NCBI RefSeq assembly: GCF_902459535.1
Contig: NZ_LR699554.1
Coordinates: 2,728,001-2,792,000 of the forward strand
Direction: 5' to 3'
From: Paraburkholderia dioscoreae
GTDB taxonomy: Bacteria; Pseudomonadota; Gammaproteobacteria; Burkholderiales; Burkholderiaceae
DNA: 64,000 bases
Position 1 is the first letter of the stretch; each line of letters starts with the position of its first letter. This document shows, piece after piece, positions 44,899 to 54,200 of this stretch. Made by a program: the position numbers and the translations under genes. The notes beneath the pieces are model-generated. The model had not been told where the DNA came from and did no database searches. It saw only the letters and a list, made by a program, of their open reading frames with translations.

Positions 44899-44914
44899 TT
44901 CGATAAACATCGAA
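44899..44914. promoter_or_regulatory. Operator in the OYE/arsR divergent promoter
   Basis: TTCGAT-AAAC-ATCGAA is a perfect 6-4-6 palindrome centred between the two divergent start codons, 36 bases from each ATG. It is the obvious site for the ArsR-family regulator. Confidence 0.72.
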
Positions 44915-44950
44915 TAACGAAGTATCGCAGAAACCTTTATCATTTGCAGC

Positions 44951-45280
44951 ATGCGTACTTATAACCACCCCGCCGCTGAGGACTTCACGCTCGGACGGCT
45001 CTTCCATGCCTTGAGCGACCCGGTCCGTCTGGAGATTGTCCGCCGGCTGTCGTCGGTCGATGAGGCCACCTGCGGCGAACTCGACGGCGGCCGCCCGAAG
45101 TCGAGCGTATCGCATCACTTCCGGATCCTGCGCGAGGCTGGCCTCGTGCGCACGCGCGTGGCCGGCACCGTGCATCAGAATTCACTGCGGCGCTCGGAAC
45201 TGGACGCCCGGTTTCCGGGCTTGATGGAGGCGATTCTGAAGCAGATCGTCGCGGAACCGGCGTTGAACGAGCCGGCTTGA
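44951..45280 (+). CDS. ArsR-family transcriptional regulator
   Basis: The 109-residue protein has a winged helix at about 15-80 (FHALSDPVRLEIVRRLS, then SSVSHHFRILREAGLVRTR as the recognition helix and wing). There is no ELCVCDL-type metal-binding Cys pair; the single Cys is in DEATCGELDGG. It is therefore more likely redox- or ligand-responsive than arsenic-responsive, as seen for regulators beside Old Yellow Enzymes. It likely represses the divergent OYE gene and itself. Confidence 0.88.
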   Translation: MRTYNHPAAEDFTLGRLFHALSDPVRLEIVRRLSSVDEATCGELDGGRPKSSVSHHFRILREAGLVRTRVAGTVHQNSLRRSELDARFPGLMEAILKQIVAEPALNEPA

Positions 45281-45420
45281 CGCCTTTCGCTTGACCCGTT
45301 GTCATTGAAGCGGGTTTCCGGCGCGGCGCGAGTCGCGCCAGCCGGTGAGCCAGCCGGCGCCTCTGCCCGGCCCCGCCGAAACTCCCGGCAGGCAACCCAC
45401 GCGTCTTCCATGTGGCGCCG

Positions 45421-45852
45421 CTATTCGCGCCAGAACTTGCGCATCAGCGCGAGCAGCGCGGTTGGGGGCGTGCCTTTTTGACAATAGCCGTCGAAATTGT
45501 GACGTGCTTTGCCGGTTTCCCTGACGTGATCCTCATCGAGGGACGTGAACGCGACAATGCCCAGACTGTGCGTCGGCAGATAGCTGCGCAGGGCGCTTGC
45601 GGTTTCATAGCCGTCGCGCTCGGGCATCATGATGTCGAGCACCACCACATCCGGCACCCAGTCGCGCACGCAGCGCAGCGCCTGCTCGCAGCCATTGGCG
45701 GCGCGGGCCTCCACGCCTTCGTAGGAGAGATAGGTGGCGAGCGCTTCGGCGGCGCCGACGTTGTCGTCCACGACCAGGACGCGCGGTACTTCGTGCAATA
45801 CCCGGATTTCGCGGGCGCTCCACCGTTGGCAAGTAGTCGGAGTTCGGGACAT
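45421..45852 (-). CDS. Stand-alone response-regulator receiver domain
   Basis: The 143-residue protein is one receiver domain with a 22-residue N-terminal extension. It has the acidic pair VVDDN, the phospho-acceptor Asp in VLDIMMPERDG, a Thr/Ser in AFTS and the conserved Lys in CQKGT. It has no output domain and no kinase gene is nearby. Such orphan receivers act in phosphorelays or by protein contact. The 140 bases downstream to the arsR stop hold no gene. Confidence 0.85.
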   Translation of the reverse strand: MSRTPTTCQRWSAREIRVLHEVPRVLVVDDNVGAAEALATYLSYEGVEARAANGCEQALRCVRDWVPDVVVLDIMMPERDGYETASALRSYLPTHSLGIVAFTSLDEDHVRETGKARHNFDGYCQKGTPPTALLALMRKFWRE

Positions 45853-45933
45853 ATGTAGCAGCTTGCGATAAGAACACCAAGGCTCAGCAAGCCCCGTACC
45901 ATCAAAGGTCTCATCGAAGGTCGATGCGAAGCG

Positions 45934-47187
45934 TCAGGATGCCGCGGATGCTGCGTCGGCCACCTCCCGCGCCGCGCCGCCATCGGCCGCGCAGGCGTGC
46001 CTGAGCGACGCCCCGAAACCCAGCCACAGCACCAGCGAACCGGTCGACACCGCGCCGAGCGCGATGAAGGCGGCGGGATAGCCGAAGCGGTGCGCAAGAA
46101 TTCCGCCCAAAGCCGGACTCAACGCGGCGCCGGCGCCTTGCACGGTCATCACGATGCCCTGCCCCACGTTCACGCGTCCGCTGCCTTCCAGCAACCGGAC
46201 CACCAGCGCAGGCACCGCAACGCTCTGCAATCCCGCGCCGATGCCGTCGAGCGCTTGCACCGGCCACACACCCCACGCATGGATCACCGACGCGGCGATC
46301 AGCCCGCGCGTCGGCAGTGCGAGGAAGGTCAGCAGGATCACCCACCAGTAGCCGCGCCAGCGGATCAGCCGGCTTGCCAGCATCGCGGCCACGACCATCA
46401 CGAGTTGTGCGATCACGATGGTCTGCGCGGTGAACGCGCTCGGATCTCCTTGATGGGCCGCGACGATCGCCAGGCCGTAGAGTGGCAACATGGCCGCGTT
46501 GCCAAGGTGAAACAGGCCGAGCGCGGCCGCGAGCAGCAGCAACGGACGGGATTGCAATAGCACGCGCAGGTCGCTCGCGGGCGGGTTGGCGGCGGCAGGC
46601 GCATCGTTAGTGTCCGAGCGCGCGTCGGCGCCCCGCGCGGCGTCGTGGTCGATCGCATTGCCCGGAATCGCCCACACGGCCACGATCGACAACAAGCCGA
46701 ACAGCGCGCTCAGAACAAACACCGCGCCGAACCCGTAACGCCAGCCCAGCCAACCGGACAGCGCCGCCGCAACGACATTGCCGCCATGATTGGCCACCTG
46801 GTTGCGGCCGAATTGCCGGTCGAACCCGCGTTGCCTGACCATGCCGAGGGTGATGCCGGCCAGCGCCGGGCCGATCGCCGCGCCGGTGATCGCGGTCGCC
46901 ACCTGGGACGCAGCCACCATCCAGTAGCCGTGCGACATCCAGAGCAGGCCGGAGGCGAGCATGGTCATCAGACCCGCGACCACGATCAGGCTGCGCTTAT
47001 GCCGCGTCGCATCCACCAACGCGCCGGCCGGCGAAGTGGCAAGCATGCCGGCGATGCCGCCGATGGTCATGACCGTGCCGATCTGATCGGCGCCCCAGCC
47101 GCGCGCCTGCAGGAACACGCCGAGAAACGGTCCGATACCGGCTTGCACATCGGCCACGAAGAAATTGAGCGCCTCGAGCGCGCGCAT
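45934..47187 (-). CDS. Major facilitator superfamily transporter
   Basis: The 417-residue inner-membrane protein has about 12 helices with a central hydrophilic loop (ARGADARSDTNDAPAA). The first helix region ALNFFVADVQAGIGPFLGVFL and the following DQIGTVMTIGGIAGMLATSPAGALVD are typical of the MFS group related to bacterial drug/metabolite exporters. The start at 47187 gives the usual MRALEALNFF N-terminus; GTG at 47196 is possible. The open frame runs 44 codons further without membrane character. Substrate unknown. Confidence 0.85.
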   Translation of the reverse strand: MRALEALNFFVADVQAGIGPFLGVFLQARGWGADQIGTVMTIGGIAGMLATSPAGALVDATRHKRSLIVVAGLMTMLASGLLWMSHGYWMVAASQVATAITGAAIGPALAGITLGMVRQRGFDRQFGRNQVANHGGNVVAAALSGWLGWRYGFGAVFVLSALFGLLSIVAVWAIPGNAIDHDAARGADARSDTNDAPAAANPPASDLRVLLQSRPLLLLAAALGLFHLGNAAMLPLYGLAIVAAHQGDPSAFTAQTIVIAQLVMVVAAMLASRLIRWRGYWWVILLTFLALPTRGLIAASVIHAWGVWPVQALDGIGAGLQSVAVPALVVRLLEGSGRVNVGQGIVMTVQGAGAALSPALGGILAHRFGYPAAFIALGAVSTGSLVLWLGFGASLRHACAADGGAAREVADAASAAS

Positions 47188-47578
47188 GGCTTTCACGATG
47201 CACCCCGTGCGTCGAACGGCCCACGTGCGGCATGTTGCGAACGGATCGGGCGTAGCGACCGGATCATGCGGACGACTCCACTGGCAAGAAGTGCCGGGAT
47301 GGCTGCCCGCCTTACGCAATTCATATGCCTTTGGCGCGCGTGCCGTCGCGACTAAGCGGAACCGCCCGCGGCGACCCGGTCACCTGTCCGTTTCGTCGAC
47401 AGACAGTGTCCAACCGCGCAACAGCCGGACAGCGCCCTTTGCTTCCAGCGATCGTCGATCCACCTGCCGCAAAGGGCGGGGCACGGGCTGGATTCTTGCT
47501 GCCTTCCAGCTCAAATCCTTCCCGGCGCACTCATGACCTCCGTTCCCCGACGCTTATCGTTCGCCAGTCAAAGTCGTC
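47188..47578. other. Intergenic region, no convincing gene
   Basis: Short frames on both strands lack family features. The region carries the MFS promoter on one side and leads into the frameshifted small gene on the other. Confidence 0.4.
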
Positions 47579-47793
47579 ATGCCGCTCTACGGACCGAAGG
47601 GAGAACTACGCGGCGCACTGCTGGAAGACGGCACCTCGCTGCGTATGCCGCCGCCGAACTCGTCGAGTATCTGACGCCGGGCGTACACGTGCAGGCGTGG
47701 GGGCGCGGCGTGAAGAACAAGGCCGGCTGTACGGTGGATGTTCACGACATCGCCGAACTGGTCGATGAGGCCGTTAGTCACGCACGCCGCTGA
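47579..47793 (+). pseudogene. Small conserved protein gene with an apparent frameshift
   Basis: An ATG at 47579 opens a frame encoding MPLYGPKGELRGALLEDGTS then LRMPPPNSSSI and a stop. A second frame, displaced by one base, continues the same protein: from about 47647 it encodes AAAELVEYLTPGVHVQAWGR and then GVKNKAGCTVDVHDIAELVDE to 47793. The join lies in the run GCCGCCGCC. Together they give a compact beta-rich domain of about 70 residues. Either a base was gained or lost in the repeat, or the sequence has an error there; programmed slippage is less likely. Confidence 0.55.
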
Positions 47794-47866
47794 GAACGGC
47801 GTGCTGTTCAGGATGACTGCGATCCCGGCTTACGCAGCGCGGGCTCGCAGATCCACGCATCACGCA

Positions 47867-48175
47867 TCACGGATGGTCGTACATCGCATTCCAGTCCGCT
47901 TTGGACACCGACGGATGACCCGCATCCGACGAACCGCTCGGCGCACCGCCGAAACCCGACGCGGCGTGACGCGCTGCCACCTTGGCTTCAGCAGCCTGAA
48001 TGGCGGCCGGATAAGTCGGATCTTCGCCGCGGGCCGGGTTATAACCCGCCTGTTCCAGTTCGATCAGTTCGGCACGCACTTGCGCACGCGTGACAGGCTG
48101 GTTCGCCTGAGCGAACACGGCAACCGGCGCTGCAAGAGCAGCGGCAACCACAACGGCTTGAATAAGGGACTTCAT
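47867..48175 (-). CDS. DUF4148-family exported protein
   Basis: The 102-residue protein has a signal peptide (SLIQAVVVAAALAAPVAVFA) and the DUF4148 motif VTRAQVRAELIELEQAGYNP, then DPTYPAAIQAAEAKVAA. This family of small periplasmic proteins is abundant in Burkholderia and of unknown role. It stands alone. It is a distant paralogue of the protein at 48802. Confidence 0.88.
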   Translation of the reverse strand: MKSLIQAVVVAAALAAPVAVFAQANQPVTRAQVRAELIELEQAGYNPARGEDPTYPAAIQAAEAKVAARHAASGFGGAPSGSSDAGHPSVSKADWNAMYDHP

Positions 48176-48346
48176 GATGACTCTACCTCCAGATTTTGCT
48201 TTGTCCTGCTACGAGCAACCCTGTTCGTAACTCGGTAATGACAGTCTAGAAAGGTAGGCACTTGAGAATAAGTACCGCACGTGGGGAGGATTGTTGCCGA
48301 ATGTGGGTAAACCGCTGACAGGCCGCCTGCAGCGCAGTATGCAGCG

Positions 48347-48580
48347 CTACCGACGCGGAAAAACACACAGATGCGTCTTCACATACAAATTCGGATTGCC
48401 GCAACGATGGCCCGCGTAGTCGATCTGCTCGCCCGGAGCAAGGTCCGTTAGAGGCGCCGTCGCTCGTGTCGGGCTCGACGCATTGGCGGAAGCCGGCGGT
48501 TTGCCGCTCACGCCGGCACATCCGGCGAGAGCCGTAACAATGGCAGCCGCGAGAGAAGACTTCAGCATGAATGCGCGCAT
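48347..48580 (-). CDS. Small lipoprotein beside the metal-efflux genes
   Basis: The 77-residue protein (65 from the ATG at 48568) has a lipoprotein signal ending TALAGC, a Ser/Ala/Thr-rich linker, and a C-terminal piece with two Cys (HRCGNPNLYVKTHLCVFPRR). It is divergent from a DUF4148 gene; two copies of the TGACA-N4-TCTCAT motif lie in the gap. It is therefore a probable member of the czc regulon. No named family is recognised. Confidence 0.65.
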   Translation of the reverse strand: MRAFMLKSSLAAAIVTALAGCAGVSGKPPASANASSPTRATAPLTDLAPGEQIDYAGHRCGNPNLYVKTHLCVFPRR

Positions 48581-48654
48581 GTTCGCCGCCCGGCAACTCG
48601 TGGATGGAGATGTCATCCTGCTCCACGCAGGCCGCTGCCAACCTCACGCCGAAA

Positions 48655-48669
48655 TGACAAAAATCTCAT
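48655..48669 (+). promoter_or_regulatory. Heavy-metal response-regulator box 1 (TGACA-N4-TCTCAT)
   Basis: TGACAAAAATCTCAT, 74 bases upstream of the small lipoprotein start at 48580. It is identical to the box in the czcC promoter read on the other strand. Confidence 0.65.
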
Positions 48670-48701
48670 GCAGATCGCCGCTTCGCCAAGGCCGCCGAAC
48701 C

Positions 48702-48716
48702 TGACATTTTTCTCAT
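48702..48716 (+). promoter_or_regulatory. Heavy-metal response-regulator box 2 (TGACA-N4-TCTCAT)
   Basis: TGACATTTTTCTCAT, 85 bases upstream of the DUF4148 start at 48802. It differs from box 1 only in the four central bases. Confidence 0.6.
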
Positions 48717-48801
48717 CTCGCGGTCACGATTGCACACCGCCTGCGATCCATACTGGGCTCATGAATCGCCGACCGGCGGTCATTACGAAGGAGTTCTCAA
48801 C

Positions 48802-49074
48802 ATGAATGCTGCCAAACTCATCACACTGTCCATCGCCGCGCTGACGATGGTCGCTTCGGCCTCACAAGTTGCCCAGGCACAAGCAAAGTCCCGCGCGCAG
48901 GTGAACCAGGAACTCGTTCAGGCCCAGCATGACGGCGTGATTCCAAACAGCAAGACGCAATACCCGCCCAGTGCCGACAGGGTCGCCCGCAACAAGGAGT
49001 TGCACGCCATTGCGTGGCATGCCGGCGAAACGGCTCCGTCGATGGATCATCATGACAGCCTCGCGGCCCGATAA
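48802..49074 (+). CDS. DUF4148-like exported protein of the metal regulon
   Basis: The 90-residue protein has a signal peptide (AAKLITLSIAALTMVASASQVAQA) and the motif KSRAQVNQELVQAQHDGVIP. A His-containing tail (LHAIAWHAGE, SMDHHDSL) could bind metal. The start at 48802 is set by AAGGAG 8 bases before the ATG. It is divergent from the small lipoprotein and shares its promoter boxes with czcC, so it is probably induced by the same metal signal. Confidence 0.8.
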   Translation: MNAAKLITLSIAALTMVASASQVAQAQAKSRAQVNQELVQAQHDGVIPNSKTQYPPSADRVARNKELHAIAWHAGETAPSMDHHDSLAAR

Positions 49075-49082
49075 CGGCACAC

Positions 49083-49109
49083 GCCGCCGGGCGCAACATC
49101 CCCGGCGGC
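49083..49109. terminator. Hairpin between convergent DUF4148-like and sensor kinase genes
   Basis: A 9-bp stem (GCCGCCGGG / CCCGGCGGC) with a 9-base loop lies between the two stop codons. No T run follows, so the call is moderate. Confidence 0.45.
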
Positions 49110-49146
49110 CTATGTGTTTGCGTCTGTTGCTGGTGAACGCGGCGCC

Positions 49147-50589
49147 TCAATCCTTACGTACGGCGCCGCGAGTCATGGGCGTGCTTACGCCGTTAGCCGA
49201 ACAATCGCGCCGGGGAAAACGCAGCCAGAAGCGGGTGCAGACATGAGGTCTGCTTTCGCATCCGCAATGCCCCGCGTGAATGTTCATGATCGACTTCACG
49301 ATGGCGAGGCCAAGTCCCGTACCCGACGCCGAGGCCTGCCGCGAGGGATCGACACGATAAAACCGCTCGAATATGCGCTTGAGATGGTGAGCCTCGATGC
49401 CGGGCCCCGAATCCGATACGGTCAGCGTGGTTGAATTCGGTTCTTCCTTGCAGTCGATAGTAATGGTGCTGCCCTTTGGCGCCTGCACGAGCGCGTTCGA
49501 AAGCAGATTGCTCAGCGCGCGCTGAAAGAGAAGCAGATCGGCCTGCACCGTACCATGTCCCGTCACCTCGATCCTGACCTGCGCGTCTTCGGCCATCGGC
49601 TCGTAATAGCCGGCAACGCGTTCGGCCTCCGCGACCGCGTCGAGCGAACGCAAGGACAAGGCCGCGTCGGCCTGCTCCGAGCGCGCCAGGAACAGCATGT
49701 CCTCGATCATTCGCGAGAGGCGTTGATATTCGTCCACGCTCGATTCGATCACGTCGCGGTAGTCCTCCGCCGTTCGCGGCTGTGACAGCGCAACCTGCGC
49801 GGCGGCGAGCAGATTGGTCAGCGGCGTGCGCATGTCGTGTGCAAGATTGGAGGAGAACTGGCTCAGCCGGGTAAATGATTCATCGAGCCGCGCCAGCATG
49901 CCGTTAAAGGCATGCTCCAGTTCCTTCAGTTCACCTGTCGCATCGAGTTCGGGCAACGGCTGCGCAAGGCGGCTGGTCGACATCGCCTCCGCCTGGGCCG
50001 CCAGCCGGCGCAGCGGGAGCAAGCCCAGCGTGGCGATGCCATACGCAAACGCGGCGGCGAGAAGCACGCCGAACACTTCGATGATCACTGCGGTATAGGC
50101 TTGCGCCCGCAGCAGAGCCCGGTCGTTGGTTCCATCGTATTGAACGGCGGCCCGCACCGAGCGCCCGGTTGCTTCGTCGAGCGGCACCTGGGCGACGAGG
50201 TATCGAAGATTCGAGCCGACGCGCGTGAGACTCGCCGGCACCCGGCTCATGCGGCCGGCGAGAATCGGCCCGTAGGACTGGAACCCGGGTGTACTCAACA
50301 GGCGTTGACCCGCCGCATCGTAGACGGCGAGCGCCATATTCTGGTGTCCATGCAGCAGGTCGATCCACGTCTGCACGTCGCGGACAATCTCTTCGGTGTT
50401 CCGGCTCCCGGCCAGATGCGTCTGCAGCGCGGCCAGCGTACCGGACATGAGATCGGCCGAGGTGGACTCGAGGCGGCTTCGCAGCGCCTCGTGCAGCGCG
50501 AGGCCGCTCAGCGCGAGGATAGCCGACGTCGACAGAATGATCAGGACGGTCAGCCTCGCCTGCAGCGTTCGTGGGACCGCGCCTTTCAT
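49147..50589 (-). CDS. Heavy-metal sensor histidine kinase (CzcS/IrlS/CusS type)
   Basis: The 480-residue protein has a first membrane helix at about 12-32, a periplasmic sensor of about 130 residues, a second helix at about 165-188, a HAMP linker, the H box with H251 (SSNLAHDMRTPLTNLL), an N box (ALSNLLSNALVQAPKGS), and G boxes SDSGPGIE and GTGLGLAIVKSIM. The ATG at 50589 overlaps the regulator stop by one base (TGATG); the TTG just before is not needed. It should phosphorylate the regulator encoded upstream in response to periplasmic metal. Confidence 0.93.
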   Translation of the reverse strand: MKGAVPRTLQARLTVLIILSTSAILALSGLALHEALRSRLESTSADLMSGTLAALQTHLAGSRNTEEIVRDVQTWIDLLHGHQNMALAVYDAAGQRLLSTPGFQSYGPILAGRMSRVPASLTRVGSNLRYLVAQVPLDEATGRSVRAAVQYDGTNDRALLRAQAYTAVIIEVFGVLLAAAFAYGIATLGLLPLRRLAAQAEAMSTSRLAQPLPELDATGELKELEHAFNGMLARLDESFTRLSQFSSNLAHDMRTPLTNLLAAAQVALSQPRTAEDYRDVIESSVDEYQRLSRMIEDMLFLARSEQADAALSLRSLDAVAEAERVAGYYEPMAEDAQVRIEVTGHGTVQADLLLFQRALSNLLSNALVQAPKGSTITIDCKEEPNSTTLTVSDSGPGIEAHHLKRIFERFYRVDPSRQASASGTGLGLAIVKSIMNIHAGHCGCESRPHVCTRFWLRFPRRDCSANGVSTPMTRGAVRKD

Positions 50590-51269
50590 CAATTGCCGCC
50601 ACCCCGGACTTCCAGCACATATCCCATGCCTCTCACCGTGTGAATCAGCTTGGGTTCGTAGGCGTCGTCGACCTTGGAGCGCAGTCTTCTGATTGCCGAA
50701 TCCACGACATTCGTATCGCTATTGAAGTTCATATCCCACACCTGCGAGGCGATCGTCGCGCGCGGCAGGATTTCCCCTTCCTTGCGCATGAGCAGCCATA
50801 GTAGCGTGAACTCCTTCGCGGTCAGCAGGATCACATCGCCCTGGCGGGTCGCTTTGCGCCGCGTCAGATCCAGTTCGAGATCGGCGACCTTCAGCGACAT
50901 GGATTCACGTGGCTTGCCGCGCCGGAGGATCGACCTGACGCGTGCGACCAGTTCGACAAAGTCGAACGGCTTCGCGAGATAGTCGTCGGCGCCGAGCTCC
51001 AGCCCTCTGACGCGGTCGCCCACGTCGTCGCGCGCGGTGAGAAACAGCACGGGCGTGGAGCGTGTGCGGCGGAGATTTTGCAGTAGCGTCCAGCCGTCCT
51101 GTCCCGGCAGCATCACGTCGAGGATCAGCAGGTCGTAGTCTTCCGTTTCCGCCTGGTGCTGACCCGTGACGCCGTCTTCCGCCCAATCGACGACGTACCC
51201 CGCCTCCGACAGGCCTTTGCGAAGATAGGCGCCGGTCTTCGGCTCGTCTTCCACTAACAGAATCCGCAT
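50589..51269 (-). CDS. Heavy-metal response regulator, OmpR/PhoB family (CzcR/IrlR/CusR type)
   Basis: The 226-residue protein has a receiver with phospho-acceptor D51 (LLILDVMLPGQDGW) and Lys in YLAKPFDF. Its C-terminal winged helix has the family-typical WDMNFNSDTNVVDSAIRRLRSKVD and IHTVRGMGYVLE. It lies 12 bases after czcA in the same operon and is translationally coupled to the kinase. The likely binding box is TGACA-N4-TCTCAT, found upstream of czcC and of two small envelope genes. Confidence 0.93.
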   Translation of the reverse strand: MRILLVEDEPKTGAYLRKGLSEAGYVVDWAEDGVTGQHQAETEDYDLLILDVMLPGQDGWTLLQNLRRTRSTPVLFLTARDDVGDRVRGLELGADDYLAKPFDFVELVARVRSILRRGKPRESMSLKVADLELDLTRRKATRQGDVILLTAKEFTLLWLLMRKEGEILPRATIASQVWDMNFNSDTNVVDSAIRRLRSKVDDAYEPKLIHTVRGMGYVLEVRGGGN

Positions 51270-51281
51270 GCAAAACGACCT

Positions 51282-54200
51282 CTAAAAAAAGCCAAGCCGG
51301 CGCAGTATCCGACCCGGCGACGCGTTCGCCAGCCGGCTCACGGCAACCGCGCGCCACGACGACGCGTGAGCGGCCCGGTAAAGCACAGGTAAAACCAGCA
51401 ATGTCAGCGCCGTGGACGACAGGATCCCGCCGATCACCACCGTTGCCAGCGGGCGCTGCACCTCCGAACCGGTACCGGTTGCGAATGCCATTGGCAGAAA
51501 CCCGAGCGACGCCACGAGCGCCGTCATGAGCACCGGCCGCAGCCGCGTCACGGCGCCCTCGCGAACGGCCGCGTCCAGCTCCGTGCCCTCTTCCCGCAGA
51601 TTTCTGATGAAGGAAATCATGACAAGCCCGTTCAGCACCGCGACGCCCGAGAGTGCAATGAAACCGACGGCTGCGGTAATGGAAAGCGGAATGTCTCTCA
51701 ACCAGAGCGACAGCACGCCGCCGCTCAATGCGAATGGAATACCGGTGAATACCAGCAAGCCATCTTTAGCATTATTAAACATGATGAAGAGCAGGACAAA
51801 CACCATGAAGAGCGACAACGGCACCACCAGCTTGAGGCGCTCGCTCGCGCTTTGCAACTGCTCGAACTGTCCGCCCCACGACAGCCAGTAACCCGGCGGC
51901 ACCTGCACGTCCTGACGTAACTGCTCGCGCGCGTCCGCCACGAACGATCCGACGTCACGCCCGCGGACATTCGCGCTCACGACGACGCGCCGTTTGCCGT
52001 CTTCGCGGCTGATCTGGTTAGGCCCCGGCGCGACTTCGACCGTGGCCAGCTCGGCGAGCGGCACATACGGCGCCTGAGCGACGGGCACGCCGCCGCTGCC
52101 CGCCCCAGCCAGCGGCGAAGCAAGCGGCAATGCGATCGGCAGCCGCTTGATCGCTTCGATGTCAGAGCGAAGTTCATCCGGCAACCGCACGACGATATCG
52201 AAGCGCCGGTCGCCCTGGAACAGCGTGCCGGCTTTCTGCCCGCCCACCGCGGCCGCGACCGTGTCCTGAATGTCGCCCACCGTCACGCCATAGCGCGCCA
52301 GTTTGTCGCGGTCCACGTTGATGGTGAGAACCGGCAAGCCGGTGGTTTGCTCCATCTTCACTTCGACAGCGCCCGGCACCTTCCGCAATGCCGCTGCGAT
52401 CTTCTCGCCCGTGCCGTCGAGCACGGCCATGTCGTCGCCAAAGAGTTTCACCGCCACGTCGCTGCGCACGCCGGAGATCAATTCGTTGAACCGAAGTTGA
52501 ATAGGTTGCGAGAATTCGTATGTATTGCCCGGCAACTCAGCCAGCACCGCTTCCATTTCCTCCACGAGTTTCTCGCGCGGTTTGTTCGGCTCCGGCCACT
52601 GGTCCGTCGGCTTGAGCATGATGTAGCCGTCGGACAGGTTGGGCGGCATAGGATCCGCCGCGATTTCCGCCGTGCCCGTACGCGCGAACACGCGGTCGAT
52701 TTCAGGAAAGCGTTGCTTCAACGTTGTCTCAATGGACTTTTGCATGTCGACCGACTGGGAGAGGCTCGTGCCCGGAATGCGCAGCGCGGCGACGGCCAGA
52801 TCTCCCTCGTTCAGACTCGGCACGAACTCGCTGCCAAGGCGCGCCGCCAGTCCCGTGGTCAACGTGACAATCACCGCCGCGCCGAGAAACACGCGTTTCG
52901 GGCGCGTCATGAAGGCGGCGAGCAGCGGCTCATAAAGCCGTCTTGCCCAGCTCATCAAGCGATTTTCCTTTTCTTCGACGCGCTTGCCGATAAACAGCGC
53001 AATAGCCGCAGGAATGAAGGTGACTGTCAACACCATCGCGGCGGCAAGCGCCATCACGACGGTGATCGCCATCGGGTGAAACATTTTCGCTTCGACGCCC
53101 GTGAGGGCGAAGATCGGCAGGTAGACCACCATGATGATCAGTTGACCGAATATCAGCGCGCGCCTCGCTTCCCGCGAGGCGCCGAACACTTCGGCGAAAC
53201 GCTCCTCCCGGCGCAGCGGCCGGCCGGCGAGCGCCTGCGCATGAGCGAGCCGCCTGACGCAATTTTCGACGATCACCACCGCGCCGTCGACGATGATGCC
53301 GAAGTCAAGCGCGCCCAGACTCATGAGGTTGGCACTCACCTTCGCGTTGACCATGCCGGTGAACGTCATCAGCATGGACAGCGGAATCACGAGCGCCGTG
53401 ATCAGCGCCGCGCGCATGTTGCCGAGAAAAAGAAACAGCACCACGACCACCAGTACCGCGCCTTCGAGCAGATTCTTCTTCACCGTCTGCACGGCCTTTT
53501 CAACCAGAACCGTGCGGTCGTACACGGGAATCGCGCGCACCCCGGGAGGCAGTGTGCGATTCACCTCGTCCATCCTGACGGAGACAGCCTTGGCGACCGT
53601 GCGGCTGTTTTCACCCATCAGCATGAACACGGTGCCGAGCACGACCTCTTCGCCGTTCGAGGTCGCGGCGCCCGTACGCAATTCACGGCCGATATCCACC
53701 TGCCCGATATCCTTGATGCGAACCGGCACGCCGCCCACGTTGGTCAGCACGACATTGGCAATGTCGTCGGCCGAGCGAGCCTGGCCGGGCACCCTCACGA
53801 GATACTGTTCGCCGCGTTTTTCGATGTAGCCGGCGCCGACATTGTCATTGTTGCGCTCGAGCGCGCGCACTGCGTCCGCCAGCGTCAAGCCGTAAGACAT
53901 GAGCTTGGCGGGATTCGGCGCAACCCGGAACTCCTTCACGAAACCGCCGATGGAATTCACCTCGGTGACACCCGGCACATTGCGAAGCTGGGGCTTGACG
54001 ACCCAGTCCTGAAGTTCGCGCAGATCCATCGGCGTGTAACGTGTTCCGTCCGGCTTGACGGCCGACGCGTCGGCTTCCACCGTCCACAGGTAAATCTCGC
54101 CAAGACCCGTAGAAGTCGGGCCCATTGCCGGCGTGGTGCCGGGCGGCAGCTTGTCCTTGGCCTCCTGAATCCTTTCGTTGACGAGCTGGCGTGCGAAGTA

